In this document: positions 12,391 to 22,122 of the stretch, piece after piece
Layout of the letters: every line of letters begins with the position of its first letter
Numbering within the stretch: position 1 is the first letter of the stretch
NCBI GenBank assembly: GCA_026419785.1
Contig: JAODTK010000776.1
Location: 1-64,000 of the forward strand
Source: Sclerodactyla briareus
Taxonomy: Eukaryota; Echinodermata; Holothuroidea; Dendrochirotida; Sclerodactylidae
Reading direction: 5' to 3'
DNA: 64,000 bases
The notes under the pieces: generated by a model
Seen by the model: only the letters and a program-made list of their open reading frames with translations
The model's database searches: none
Told to the model about the DNA's origin: nothing
Program-made: the position numbers and the translations under genes

Positions 12391-12640
12391 CTTAAATCCC
12401 AGGTAATGGGTCCAGAAATCGTGAACGCTAACGTATGAAAGTCCGAGTCAAAGATAGCAGACGTTGTTTGTTACGTAACGGCAAGCTGTCAATTATGCAT
12501 GGATTTGGGGCTGGGCTTGCAAAAGCTGCCCGATAAGATGGAGTTTACTAGGGTGACCCTGCTAATATGATGATCTTAAAAGTAGTGTTGTCCTAGTTAA
12601 TCCCCAAACCAGTGAGTTTTGAGATTCACCATATTTTCTT
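12391..12640 (+). repeat. dispersed repeat A, copy 2, right half after insertion
   Basis: Blocks in order: GGGTCCAGAAATCGTGAACG, GAAAGTCCGAG, TTACGTAACGGCAA, CCCGATAAGATGGAGTTTAC, CCCCAAACCAGTGAG. The first matches reversed 38340-38395 and the later ones match 4325-4515. It lies between the two inverted copies. Confidence 0.6.
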
Positions 12641-13053
12641 CCTGATGACTGAACAATTCATGGACATTTTTTTAATCCTTTTTTTAATACATTTACACAC
12701 TTTGGACTATAGATTGTTTGAAACACCTCCCCCAATTTCTAAATGGTATCGTGATGGTAATTACTGCGTTTTTAAGTCATTTATTTTGACACAATGCTCC
12801 TTTTTAACTTTGCTGCATGGTAGTCATAACTTCGGCCCCCATTTTAGCATATACGATTGTCTGTCGGCAAGCCTAACATAATGCCGTATGATGTGTTTAG
12901 CGCTCTACTTACTGGTTGTTGGGTTATGACGTGAGTGTAGCATAGCCAGCCTAAATGAAAAAACAAAAATGCAAGAACAAGAAAGTAGGGGTTGTACCAT
13001 AGTAGTAATTGAAGTAAGGGGTTGAGATATTTCAGAAGATATAGTAAAAACAC
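12641..13053. other. spacer between inverted copies
   Basis: AT-rich non-coding sequence that I did not recognise. Overlapping frames of 89 and 69 codons occur on opposite strands without any motif. Confidence 0.4.
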
Positions 13054-13894
13054 ATTAAGGGATAAACTGCAACTGAGAGACTTTTGCTGGTGAATAAACA
13101 GTTGGGACTCTGAATTTAGGTAAATAACGGACGAGGCGCAGCCGAGTTCGTTATTAAGCTAAATTCAGAGTCTAGACTGTTTATGAACCGGTAAAACGGT
13201 TCGAACTGCTGTAGTTTAATCCTATTCTACAACTCGTAAATCAGAATGATCAACGAAGAATGTTTATGAACCAATAAAAGTCAACCTGCTGTAGTGTATT
13301 CCTATTCTACAACCTCGTAATATCAAGAATTATCCAAACGATTAGAAGATATATCTATCGCTAGATCTATTATTGATTAGTTGTATCTATAAAACAGTAA
13401 ATAAGCCAAGCTCGGGTAAATATTGGGTTGGTTCAATCGAAGTAAATAGCATAGCGTACCATACAGATAAGATAAAGGATACAGATAAAGATTGGCAGTG
13501 CGTGCTATGCGTACTTCCACGAGACGCATACAAAAACCACGCGTGCCAACGGAGGGTTCTGCGCATTGTGACAGGGTGTTCTCCAATGCAACAAGCGACG
13601 CATCGTTTCGCCGTTTGTATTCCGTGGGGGCAGTACGCCCTCTGAAGGGCCGCGATTTTATATACTGAAGCCGGGCGATCTGCGCGGTAAACATAACACT
13701 TCCAAAAGGCTCACGCAACCTTACATTCGCCGTAAAAAAGTATGCGTCACTTAAAACGCAGCGAATAGAGCAAGTATTCGATGGTGGTGTTACTCTGAAA
13801 AGCTGACGGTTATTGCAAAAATAATAGTCGCTACGTTGATTGGATTAGCCCATCAGAATCCTGTATTGGCCAATAAGGGATGGCTTGGGGTTGT
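13054..13894 (-). mobile_element. inverted pair, right copy (about 841 bp)
   Basis: Reverse-oriented partner of 11628-12384. It runs from ATTAAGGGATAAACTGC to GGATGGCTTGGGGTTGT. It is longer than the left copy mainly because a block (TTCATAAACA...TTGTAGAATAGGA...CTACAGCAG) occurs twice, near 13200-13320. Frames of 90-113 codons on both strands reflect inverted CG-rich sequence and are not genes. Confidence 0.65.
13106..13172. repeat. strong hairpin inside right copy
   Basis: The stem GACTCTGAATTTAGG.AAATAACG.AC (13106-13132) pairs with 13146-13172, leaving a loop of about 13 nt that contains GAGGCGCAGCC. There are only a few mismatches over about 27 bp. Confidence 0.75.
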
Positions 13895-14189
13895 AAATTC
13901 ATGTTTGCACCATTTTATGAGGGTGCCTCAAGGGGAGTGAATAATGAAGTGATTGCACCATTTAGAAATCTAAGCTCTGTTAAAAGCCTCCCTGAGCAAT
14001 GTTCACCCGAATCTACTGTAAAGTCCCTTTACGGAGGCACTTTAAAAATCCTGTACATATATTATTCATTAGTTCTCCGCAGTCACGTGGCTGGGGGGAG
14101 ATATTTGCAATTGTACATGTCAATTGCTCAACTAGGTGTTCACAATGTCACGAGGTCATCTGGGTGGTCAATTTTTCCATCTTGTGAAA
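13895..14189. other. unassigned non-coding stretch
   Basis: No element recognised. A 106-codon frame (13880-14200) starts inside the inverted copy and shows no domain. Confidence 0.35.
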
Positions 14190-15404
14190 ATTGTAAATGA
14201 CTGCCTCCTCCTCCTACAGTCTAAGCGGATGATAATGAAAGTTAGTCAGTATTACCGGGACATTGCTTCATAAGAGTGTTCAGGGATTGAAGACGAAGGT
14301 CATCCAGGGGTAATTTTGGCCAAATGGGCCTATTTTGGGAGTTATATATGAACAATGTGCTTCTCTTCCGCAGATAGAATTGGTATGGTCATGACAGGTG
14401 GTCAGTACTATCATTGTCCAAATGAGACATATGGGGTGCTGCTTAGGAATTCGGTCAAGGTAAAGTAAGTTAGGGGTCTATTTTGACCATTTTGTTTGAA
14501 TGGACCAAACAGTTTATCGTTCCCACAGATTTTATGGGGATGATCATGAAAGCGGACAGTTTTATTCATGATAATAGTTAATATGGGGGTACAGGAATTG
14601 TGAGGTAAGGTCATCAGGAGTCAATTTAGGGCATTCTGTCAAATTGTCAAGCGGCTTCTACTCCTACATAATGGATTAGATAATTATTAAAGTGAGTCAG
14701 ATTATCAATGACCAATGTTACTTTACAATTGGAAATCGAATTTCAGGAATTGGAAAGAGAAATGTCATCTAGGGGTCAATCCACGCCATAGTGCACAAAG
14801 GGTCAAGCGGCCCCTACTCCTACATAAAAGATTGGGGATATTTTGAGAAATTGGTCAGGTTAGCACTTGACCCATAGTAAAGATGGTGTTCAGGAATTCA
14901 AGGGCAAAGGTCACTAAAGGTCAAGTTTTGGCCATTTTGTCTGAAACAGCCGAACAATTCTACAATTTTGTTTGTATAATCTCGACCCAGAATTGGTTGA
15001 CGTTTACTGACTGATGGGTCACATGGACCACCTTGATAGGTGTAGTCACGGTCAAAAAAGTGGCATTCAAGGGGCACAAGGGCCAATAAGTGGAAAAGAA
15101 CTGTGAAACTCTCCTACAAATTTTGGTGCAACTTGCACAGTAGTGTGATGTTGGCATATGATGGTTCTTCTAACAGCCCGTTCCTTCGGAGTTGTTCAGG
15201 GATTTTTGGATTACCAGTCACACTTGGGGCCCGAGGGCCAATTTTTATGTGAAATTCAAAAATAGGCTTGAATTGAATCTCAATCCTACAAGCTTGGTGA
15301 TTATCTTCGAGTTGCAATGGCTTGGTCCTGGGGTTAAAAGGGTTTAGTGGGAGTGTTTGGTAAATTTGGGTCCAGGGCCCAAAAATCAAACCAGCTACTT
15401 GATG
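14190..15404 (+). repeat. decayed tandem array, about 150-bp units (family D relative)
   Basis: The start (AAATTG...CTCCTCCTCCTACAGT) matches the leader of the 37-kb array (AAATTGCTACTCCTCCTACAGT). Units are recognisable by CTCCTACA and by AGGTCAT..AGGGGTCAA-like blocks near 14298, 14450, 14605, 14763 and 14908. The last unit, 15114-15240 (CTACAAATTTTGGTGCA, TTCGGAGTTGTTCAGG, CACTTGGGGCCC), is clearly the monomer of the 37-kb array. The units are too diverged to be a young satellite. No gene lies inside. Confidence 0.65.
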
Positions 15405-16345
15405 GTTGAGCTATTGTGATGTCTTGTCATTATATCGTGATCTATCCAGTCTGTAAACTTTTGCTTGTTCGGCACCGAAATGCTTCGTGCTCCGATGGAT
15501 CTTCAATGTTATGTGGGGGATCGGTCAAATGGCATTAAGATGCACAATGGGCCATGATGTGGAAAACTGCAGAAAACCACTACTTGCAGATTAGGTTGGA
15601 TTGCAATGATACATGACCAGCGTAATCATTGATTAAGTGGTACCTATGGAGGCGTGTACAGGAATAGCGGTGAAAGGTCATTAAAGGGGGTGGGAGGCAA
15701 TCAGTTCAAATCGTAGAATTAGAATAGTAGCAAATGCATGCCTTCCAATGTATCTTGACCACACTTGGTCACACTGTTCGTTGACCCATGGGTGATCATT
15801 GACCACCCGAAGATCAAGGTCAAATGGCATTTTAAAGGGGCGCACAATGGGCCATGTATGTGGAAAACTGCAAAATGCTACTTCATACTGCAGATTAGGT
15901 CAGATGCCATGAATGTGGAAAATACCAATTATTGATGGTAGTACTTATGGGGCCCCATAGGAATGTAGTGGAAGGTCATTTATGTTTAAAGGGGGGGTAC
16001 TAGCAATTTTGTTCAAATTGTGAGAGTAATATGCACTTTACATGGTTTTGGCCCTTGTTTTTTATTTGGATGGACATTGTGATTAAAGTTGGACATAGTA
16101 TTCACTGACTACTTGGTGACATTTGACCACCCAAGTTCCAGGTCAAACGTCATTGAGGAACCTAATGGCATTGTATGGACAACTGTATATCTCCTCTTAC
16201 AAAATGAAGTTGTTCTAATAGGTGATGCTTGCTCAGTGTCATCAAGGTCAGTATAACTGAAATCAATTCACAACTCTATATCACATCATACCATTTCCAC
16301 TACAGACAGAAAATTTGTCTCGGTTTGAGCACTGAACCATTGGTT
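15405..16345 (+). repeat. decayed tandem array, about 300-bp units
   Basis: It opens with TTGAGCTATTGTGATGTCTTG, which resembles the family D leader at 37055. CAATGGGCCAT.ATGTGGAAAACTGCA-type blocks lie near 15546 and 15845, giving a spacing near 299 bp. A weaker third copy lies near 16150 (GGTCAAACGTCATTGAGGAA). It ends near GGTTCTCTAGTCAGCTATTA. This may be a second, adjacent element of the same superfamily with a doubled unit. Confidence 0.55.
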
Positions 16346-17893
16346 CTCTAGTCAGCTATTATATTAGCCTTGTTATGACGACCCTGCTGTTGTCCTCTGA
16401 GTCAAAGGAAACACATCAGTTGAATGGGCCAGCAACTAAAATACTAAATAATTTTGTGAACAGAAAAATATCTAACAAACTCATAGAGCATAAAGATATT
16501 ATCATTAACATCCTCCTCGCTCTCTCATTGGTTGTTGCCCTGTACAGGCTTGTCGCAACAAAACGTAATTTCATATTGCCTGTCACTATGAGGGTTCCCC
16601 TATCAAATTCAAATTGCACTGGTACGATCTCTCCTCAGGACGTAATGCAAAGTTACCGCGCTTTTTTCGAAAGTCCAGACGACCAGACGACATCGCTCTA
16701 CAACCTAATTTAAAGGGGAGGACTAGTGTTTATTGATCATATATTGATCACTGATTGAGAGGTCAGTATACTCCCTGTTGTGGCCTTGTGAGGCCTTTCC
16801 TGTGGTGGTTAACAGCGGTATAAATTGATGGCAGGTTATCCTTCATCCTCAATAGGTGTTCTCATGTGTCTAAGGAGGGAAGATACGCTGCTCTTTTGAA
16901 AATACTGTAGTCAAGAGTGGCGATCATTGGGGGGACGTCATGGAGACGGGGTCTCTGCAATATTTTGGTTGGTTGGGGGGTGCAATGCAATTTCCCCCCC
17001 CCCAATATTAGAGCCCGACGCTATTCCGCTGACCTGTATCTACATACTCCATCCCCAAAAAAAAGCAACCTTGTTTGAAATTGTCCCTAGGCGATGATTT
17101 TTGGAGAACCTTACCTACTATAAAAATTTGTTAACAATTTTTTTTGGCCATTTCCTGCAATCTATGGGGTTCTGTCAAACGAATATTTGGGCACGCACGC
17201 CTACCTTGTTGCTGGCGCCCGCTCAAGTGTATTATTCTTGTTCCGTCCCCCCCACCATCCTCAATACCCATCGCCTCCTTAACTGTAATTGATTTTAAGT
17301 AGAAATGGTAAAAATATTGCATACTTATTTATGTAGCGTCTTTTCATCAATTGCTTTGTAGATAATGAACGCCTGATACTGGAACCCGGTACTCAACTCA
17401 GGTATTCCAGAGTGCAGTTAGTTATCTATTCTAGTTTATAATATTCTAATCTAGTTCATGTAAGTCTAGTCAGTTTATAATAATCGACTTCACATACTCA
17501 ACTTACCCCTTATCAGCAACCCCGCAAAATCTGGCAATTACACAAACCCGGGCTGGCCACCCCAAACATCCTTCTCATTTTGCCACACAAATTCCTGTTT
17601 GACAAGTATTTTGGCTCTCAATTTTCGTCTTATATTTTTTGTATAGTTTTATAAAATTTCATTTCGAGTTTATATTTTGTTATTCTTGAGAGTTTGAACT
17701 TTTTCTTGTCTTGTCTAAGTACTGTAACAAACATGAACTAGTGGTATCACGGATGGTCTATTCACTGTGGCAGCATCTTGCTGTTAGCGTTCAACGGTTA
17801 ACTCATGGCATGGTATGAACTGTTACACTCATGACGGGATTTATATCTGTATAACTGACCATCATAATCGGATTTCTGTGACATTTCTCCAAA
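16346..17893. other. unassigned stretch with a small G/C-run element candidate
   Basis: A 112-codon frame (16375-16713) contains one hydrophobic stretch (IINILLALSLVVALYRLVA) but no known domain, and I do not call it a gene. Between about 16920 and 17035, GTGGCGATCATTGGGGGG faces a C run and GACGCTATTCC, which looks like another tiny G-run MITE without a clear duplication. The remainder is AT-rich and unassigned. Confidence 0.35.
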
Positions 17894-18260
17894 GGCAAAG
17901 TTGACATTTTTGCTGTTGAACAATATCGATTTTGCCCATCTTATCACTTCATTAGTCCCATCAGTTTTCCTATCAATGTTGGAGATGTATGGTCTAATCC
18001 CTCACATTATATGTGCTAAGGCAATTACTTGTGGGAATTCTGCAATTTTAACAAGGGAAGGATTCTCCCTGTTGAACAAGATTTATTTTGCCCATCCTAT
18101 TATAATCCATATTTGTCCTATAAGTGTATTTTAATCGCTACTAGATGTGCTGATAGGCCATCCCTTTCAAGACAGTCGCTGTTTGATAGGCAAAGATTTT
18201 ACTGTTTAAAACATATTTTTACTGCCCAGGTTTGGCTAGGTCTGATAGCAAATCAAGGTA
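17894..18260 (+). repeat. short decayed tandem array, three units of about 150 bp
   Basis: GTTGAACAATATCGATTTTGCCCATCTTAT-like blocks lie near 17917 and 18071, with a weaker copy near 18206. Intervals are about 154 and 135 bp. Units differ at many positions, so the array is old. It has no coding potential. Confidence 0.5.
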
Positions 18261-18640
18261 ACTTGCGTCTTTCTAGTCTTCAGGAGAAGTGGATGTTAGG
18301 GAAAGCGGACTGGAAAGTTATCTGTCCGATTGGATATTGAATGGTAGCCGAGGTTAGCTGCTTGGAGTACAAGTTTGAGGCCTGTCTTGTTTTAATCATT
18401 GCGCGCATGTGGAAATGTGTGTTCCAGCTGGTACTGCTGGGTTTCAGTTGTGATTGTCATAGACCAATCAGCTTTTTTAGGTGGTGGTGGGAAGCATATG
18501 GCCCTCAAGCAATGTGGCCCGTTGTCTTGGCCCTTATCCATGCATCATTGATAGTAATATGCAAGCAATTCTGCAGTGCACCAGTCGGCAAATCTCTGGG
18601 TTCTCAACAACACAAACGTAATACTCCATTCTCCAGGTTT
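18261..18640. other. unassigned non-coding stretch
   Basis: Nothing recognised. The 143-codon frame at 18341-18772 runs into repeat A and lacks a known domain. Confidence 0.4.
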
Positions 18641-18775
18641 GTGACCAAATCGTACCCGATGACGTCGGAAAGTCGAGACGATAGAAGACCGGCTTCATTA
18701 TGCAACGGCAAAATAAGAATTATGTCTCTACAAGGTTTATTCTGTAAAGTGCTTCGAAGACATTTGCACTGATGA
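18641..18775 (+). repeat. dispersed repeat A, copy 3
   Basis: Blocks CCAGGTTTGTGACC, AAATCGTACCCGATGACG, GAAAGTCGAGACGATAG and CAACGGCAAAATAAGAAT match the order in copies 1 and 2. The right part is missing. Confidence 0.55.
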
Positions 18776-19329
18776 TGTATGATTCCATTAAATCCGAATC
18801 CCATCTTCATGTGACATCTCACTGCATATTTAGGCCTTCAAAATTGATTGCAATATTGATTCACTCGTATATTGTGCATATTCCCCACCATAGCATTCTG
18901 CAACTAAGCGTGAACCCACTAGTATCGCCCTGACAATTATTCTTTGTTCCGCTTGAATCTGTAATTTAATTTCTTCCTTGAAGATTTGAGCTGGTTTCGA
19001 ACAAGGTTCCCTATGATGTGTTGATAGGTTTTTGCCAATTATTTCCAGCCGAAACAGTCATGTTGAGAATTCGAGCAATGTCAGGTTCATGAACATAAAG
19101 AACAATAGAATACATAGAAAATTGTTAAGGTTGTTCAGCACATATGTCATATATTCCGCAATAGGATTTTCTGTTGTATTGAACCTTGGAAAATTATTTT
19201 GTAGAGGAATAGCATATGAAAACAGGTTTTGGCCAATAATCAGTTGTCTTTTCTGCCTTATTACCCCTTCATACATTACTCTTTCAACCCCAACGTAGTG
19301 AAAAAAAAAAAAAAAAAAACGTGAATTAC
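18776..19329. other. unassigned AT-rich stretch with poly-A
   Basis: A run of about 20 A near 19300 lies just before the TTAA element. I see no retroposed body or duplication around it. Confidence 0.4.
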
Positions 19330-19720
19330 TTAGAGGGCACGTCCAGCCAAAAATATTGACATGTCCTATGATTGTGCATTGAAATCATGCCAAGCAACTC
19401 TTTGTTTCATGTTCATAGCATGTTCAATATAAAGTAATGAATTTTTCAAAGATTATCATTCATCAATTTGTTTTGACGTCACATCTACCAATTTTAAGGA
19501 ATAGGTTGAGACATTGTCTCAACTGCTCCCTTATAATTCGTAATATGACATCATCAAGAGGTTGCCATTTTGCCCAAATCACCAAACTATATGAAATTTG
19601 AGGAAGCCCTGTCTTCCCAACCGAACAGCTAGAGAATCAGTGATATTTTTGGAATGATTTTTTATTCTCTTTAACGATTATAGCACCAAAAGCGTTAATT
19701 CGTCTGGACTTTGCCTTTAA
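19330..19720. mobile_element. TTAA-type MITE, 391 bp
   Basis: The left end reads TTAGAGGGCACGTCCAGCC. The right end, reversed, reads TTAAAGGCAAAGTCCAGACG. They agree as imperfect terminal inverted repeats of about 18 bp beginning at TTAA/TTAG, which suggests TTAA-specific (piggyBac-type) insertion. A near-perfect internal palindrome (GTTGAGACATTGTCTCAAC) lies near 19505. There is no coding frame. Sea-urchin genomes hold many MITEs with ends like TTAAAGGACAAGTCCA; the resemblance is from memory. Confidence 0.6.
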
Positions 19721-20369
19721 CCAATTATGGAACAAACATTATTCTGCTGCGGGGTGATTCTTGTCAATCGATGCTAATGGTTCTTTCTCCTCCCCACCAC
19801 ACATGCCAGACTACGGTAATAGTTTGAGTGTGGTATTATATACTTTCAAGTAGGACACCCAAGGCCTTCAAATGCTTGTTGCCATATGGGAGCACCGACA
19901 ACATTCATCACTTCTAACCCATTGCGTTCGGACAGTCACACCTCGACTGAGCCCAGCCACACTGAAGCTCCTTTCACTGCCCTATTTGAAATATTTTGAG
20001 CAAGTCACTCTTCCAGGCTGGTAGTTCTGTGTCTCTACTTCTACTTCCCTCCTGTTTGACATCTTCTCTCTGCGTCTTTACCGCATCTCTATGGATAAAA
20101 AATATATGACAGTCCTTCTCCCAGTTGAGTCATTGTTACCAGATTGGTGAGGACCCAGTTGTTATCATTTTGGCTTTCAGGCTTAAGTGCGTGACCGATT
20201 CTGGAGCAGTCCGACGCTTTCAGTGCCCCTTTTCTGCTTGAATTCTAGAAATTGAGGTAACTCATGTTTATCCTTTGTGTGTTCTTGGTTTCTTGTGTAG
20301 TGTCTTAATTAACATCTCCCTCTCCGCTCTCAGGTGTTAGCATTGGAGATCTGCCCTCATTGGCAAGCC
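19721..20369. other. unassigned non-coding stretch
   Basis: Nothing recognised. A pyrimidine-rich tract followed by CAG near 20335 resembles a splice acceptor, but no exon follows in an open frame. Confidence 0.4.
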
Positions 20370-21275
20370 GTAATGGGTACATGAACCGTATTGTTTTAGA
20401 TCAGTCAGGGTCGTCTGGGTCACCAAAGGTCACCAGAGTAAAAAAAAAATAAACGAAGATTTGAACAGATTTGGTCGATTTTGGATGGCTCTCTTATTGG
20501 GGGGGGTCCATGAACTTATTGTTTTTGGTGTATATCGGGGTTATCTTGTCAAAAATAGAAATTTTGCTAAAGGAATATTGTGGCCAAATTGAATCATGTA
20601 ATCACAAGATCTTGACCTCATCTAGATCATGGAGCTCCATATTTGATATGTGTGTTCCCCGTGATGAGTACAATGAACCTATTGTGTTTTTGGAGTCAGA
20701 TTGGAGTAATTTTCAGTCAGAAATATATTTTGGTAATTTTTAGCTGTAAACATGAGACTTTACCTGCCTAGATGGATGAAGACCTCATACCTGATTGTGT
20801 TCCCCATGATAAGTAAATGAACCCATTTTGTTGGTAAGGTCAAGTAGCAAGTGAAAGTTGAATAACTCTTGTAATCAAAATAAGGCCCAGAAGCTTGGTC
20901 TGGTCATACTGAAATTTGTATGTTGTTTTCTCCTCACAGAGTTTTGTGACTAATGGAATTTGTGAAAAATGCAATGTTGGCCTATGAGATGGTATCAATC
21001 CCCCATTGTCCTTGTTCAAGAGTCAAAATAAGGGACCGGACCAGGGATACGTGTGTCAAAAGAATTACCCCTGTCTGGATTCTGTCATGGACGCAGGTTA
21101 CCTTGATAACCATTGTCCCTATAATATCATTGTACCAGGGGTTATTGATTCATTTCAGGAGCTGTATATTATTTCAGCCTCTGGGCCACTCTTATCGGGA
21201 ACCTGTCCTTGTTTCTCGTCATAGTTTATCAGAAATATGAGTCGAGGAATCTCCAAGCCTTTTGCCTTCTGGTTC
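20370..21275 (+). repeat. array family C, decayed copy
   Basis: Scattered blocks of the family C unit are present: GTACATGAACCGTATTGTTT, GTTCCCCGTGATGAGTAC, GTTCCCCATGATAAGTA and GGTCACCAGAG. The right terminal motif GTCGAGGAATC...AAGCCTTTT near 21242 corresponds to the ends at 43530 and 57067. About three degraded units remain and the left hairpin end is missing. It is the oldest of the three copies. Confidence 0.6.
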
Positions 21276-22005
21276 TATTTCACTTTTCGAAATATCACTA
21301 GTGATCTTGATTTTAATTCAGGCACTGTCGATAACAAATCTCGAGGATTTTGTCTGTACAGCCCCTACGCAGAGCATATTGTCTGATAGATTTCAGTGGC
21401 ACTAGCTAAAGGTTTTCAGGATGAATACTGAATTACCAGATACGGATAACGTAACCTCAGTTGACCGCTGTATAAGCCGAGTCCCGTCTTATAGAGACTC
21501 ACAGAGCCAACCACTGAATGGTATTTTTTACTAATCCCACAAGGGTTATGATTCCTCTGCCCAATATGACGTTGAACATAGGGCGCAATCGAACAGTTCC
21601 TCTTTCTGGAATTAAGGCAATCTCACGTCTAGCGCGGAAAATAATTTTCCTGATATGTTGCTAAGCGAATTAAGTGAACTTCTAGCCCATATTTACCTGA
21701 ATTGAAATAACTCTTGTACCTTATTTCCAATTTTAGGCCATAAGATTTTTCTTTAACGTGTCGTCATTTGTATTGTCTTGCATACCCCTGCTACCTAAAC
21801 TCCCGCACACATACAGCCCATGTTTGGCATAGGGGATGAATTGCCTCTCAAAAGTGTGTGTCCTGTAGGCCAAATGGTGGGGATAAACAAAATAACCTTT
21901 TTGTCTATATTCGCTTTCACAAAAATTCATATTCCTCCCACTTTCTCTGCAAATTGGAGCATCACGTACATCTGGGACCCTTATTATCCAATTCAGAAAT
22001 TTCTC
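21276..22005. other. unassigned non-coding stretch
   Basis: Nothing recognised on either strand. Confidence 0.4.
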
Positions 22006-22122
22006 GAACTGGGGGGGGAGCAACTCTCCCCCTGTGAAATAATTTCCCCTCCAGTGCCCCCCCCCCTTCACCCCAACCCCAAACCCCCAACCCCCCCCAA
22101 CCCACCCCCCACCCCCCCAGAC
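22006..22122. repeat. low-complexity C-rich tract
   Basis: G8 near 22010 is followed by long C runs broken by single A or T from about 22060 to 22120. The minus strand has at least four closely spaced G runs and could form a G-quadruplex. Frames of 83-150 codons across it are low-complexity artefacts. Confidence 0.7.

Noticed and set aside
11628-13894. Single fold-back transposon
   Set aside because: The left copy interrupts repeat A, which is uninterrupted at 38.3 kb; two separate insertions fit better.
16375-16713. 112-codon frame with one hydrophobic segment
   Set aside because: A single possible membrane segment is weak evidence and no family is recognised.
18776-19320. Poly-A near 19300 as the tail of a processed pseudogene
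   Set aside because: No coding remnant upstream and no flanking duplication.
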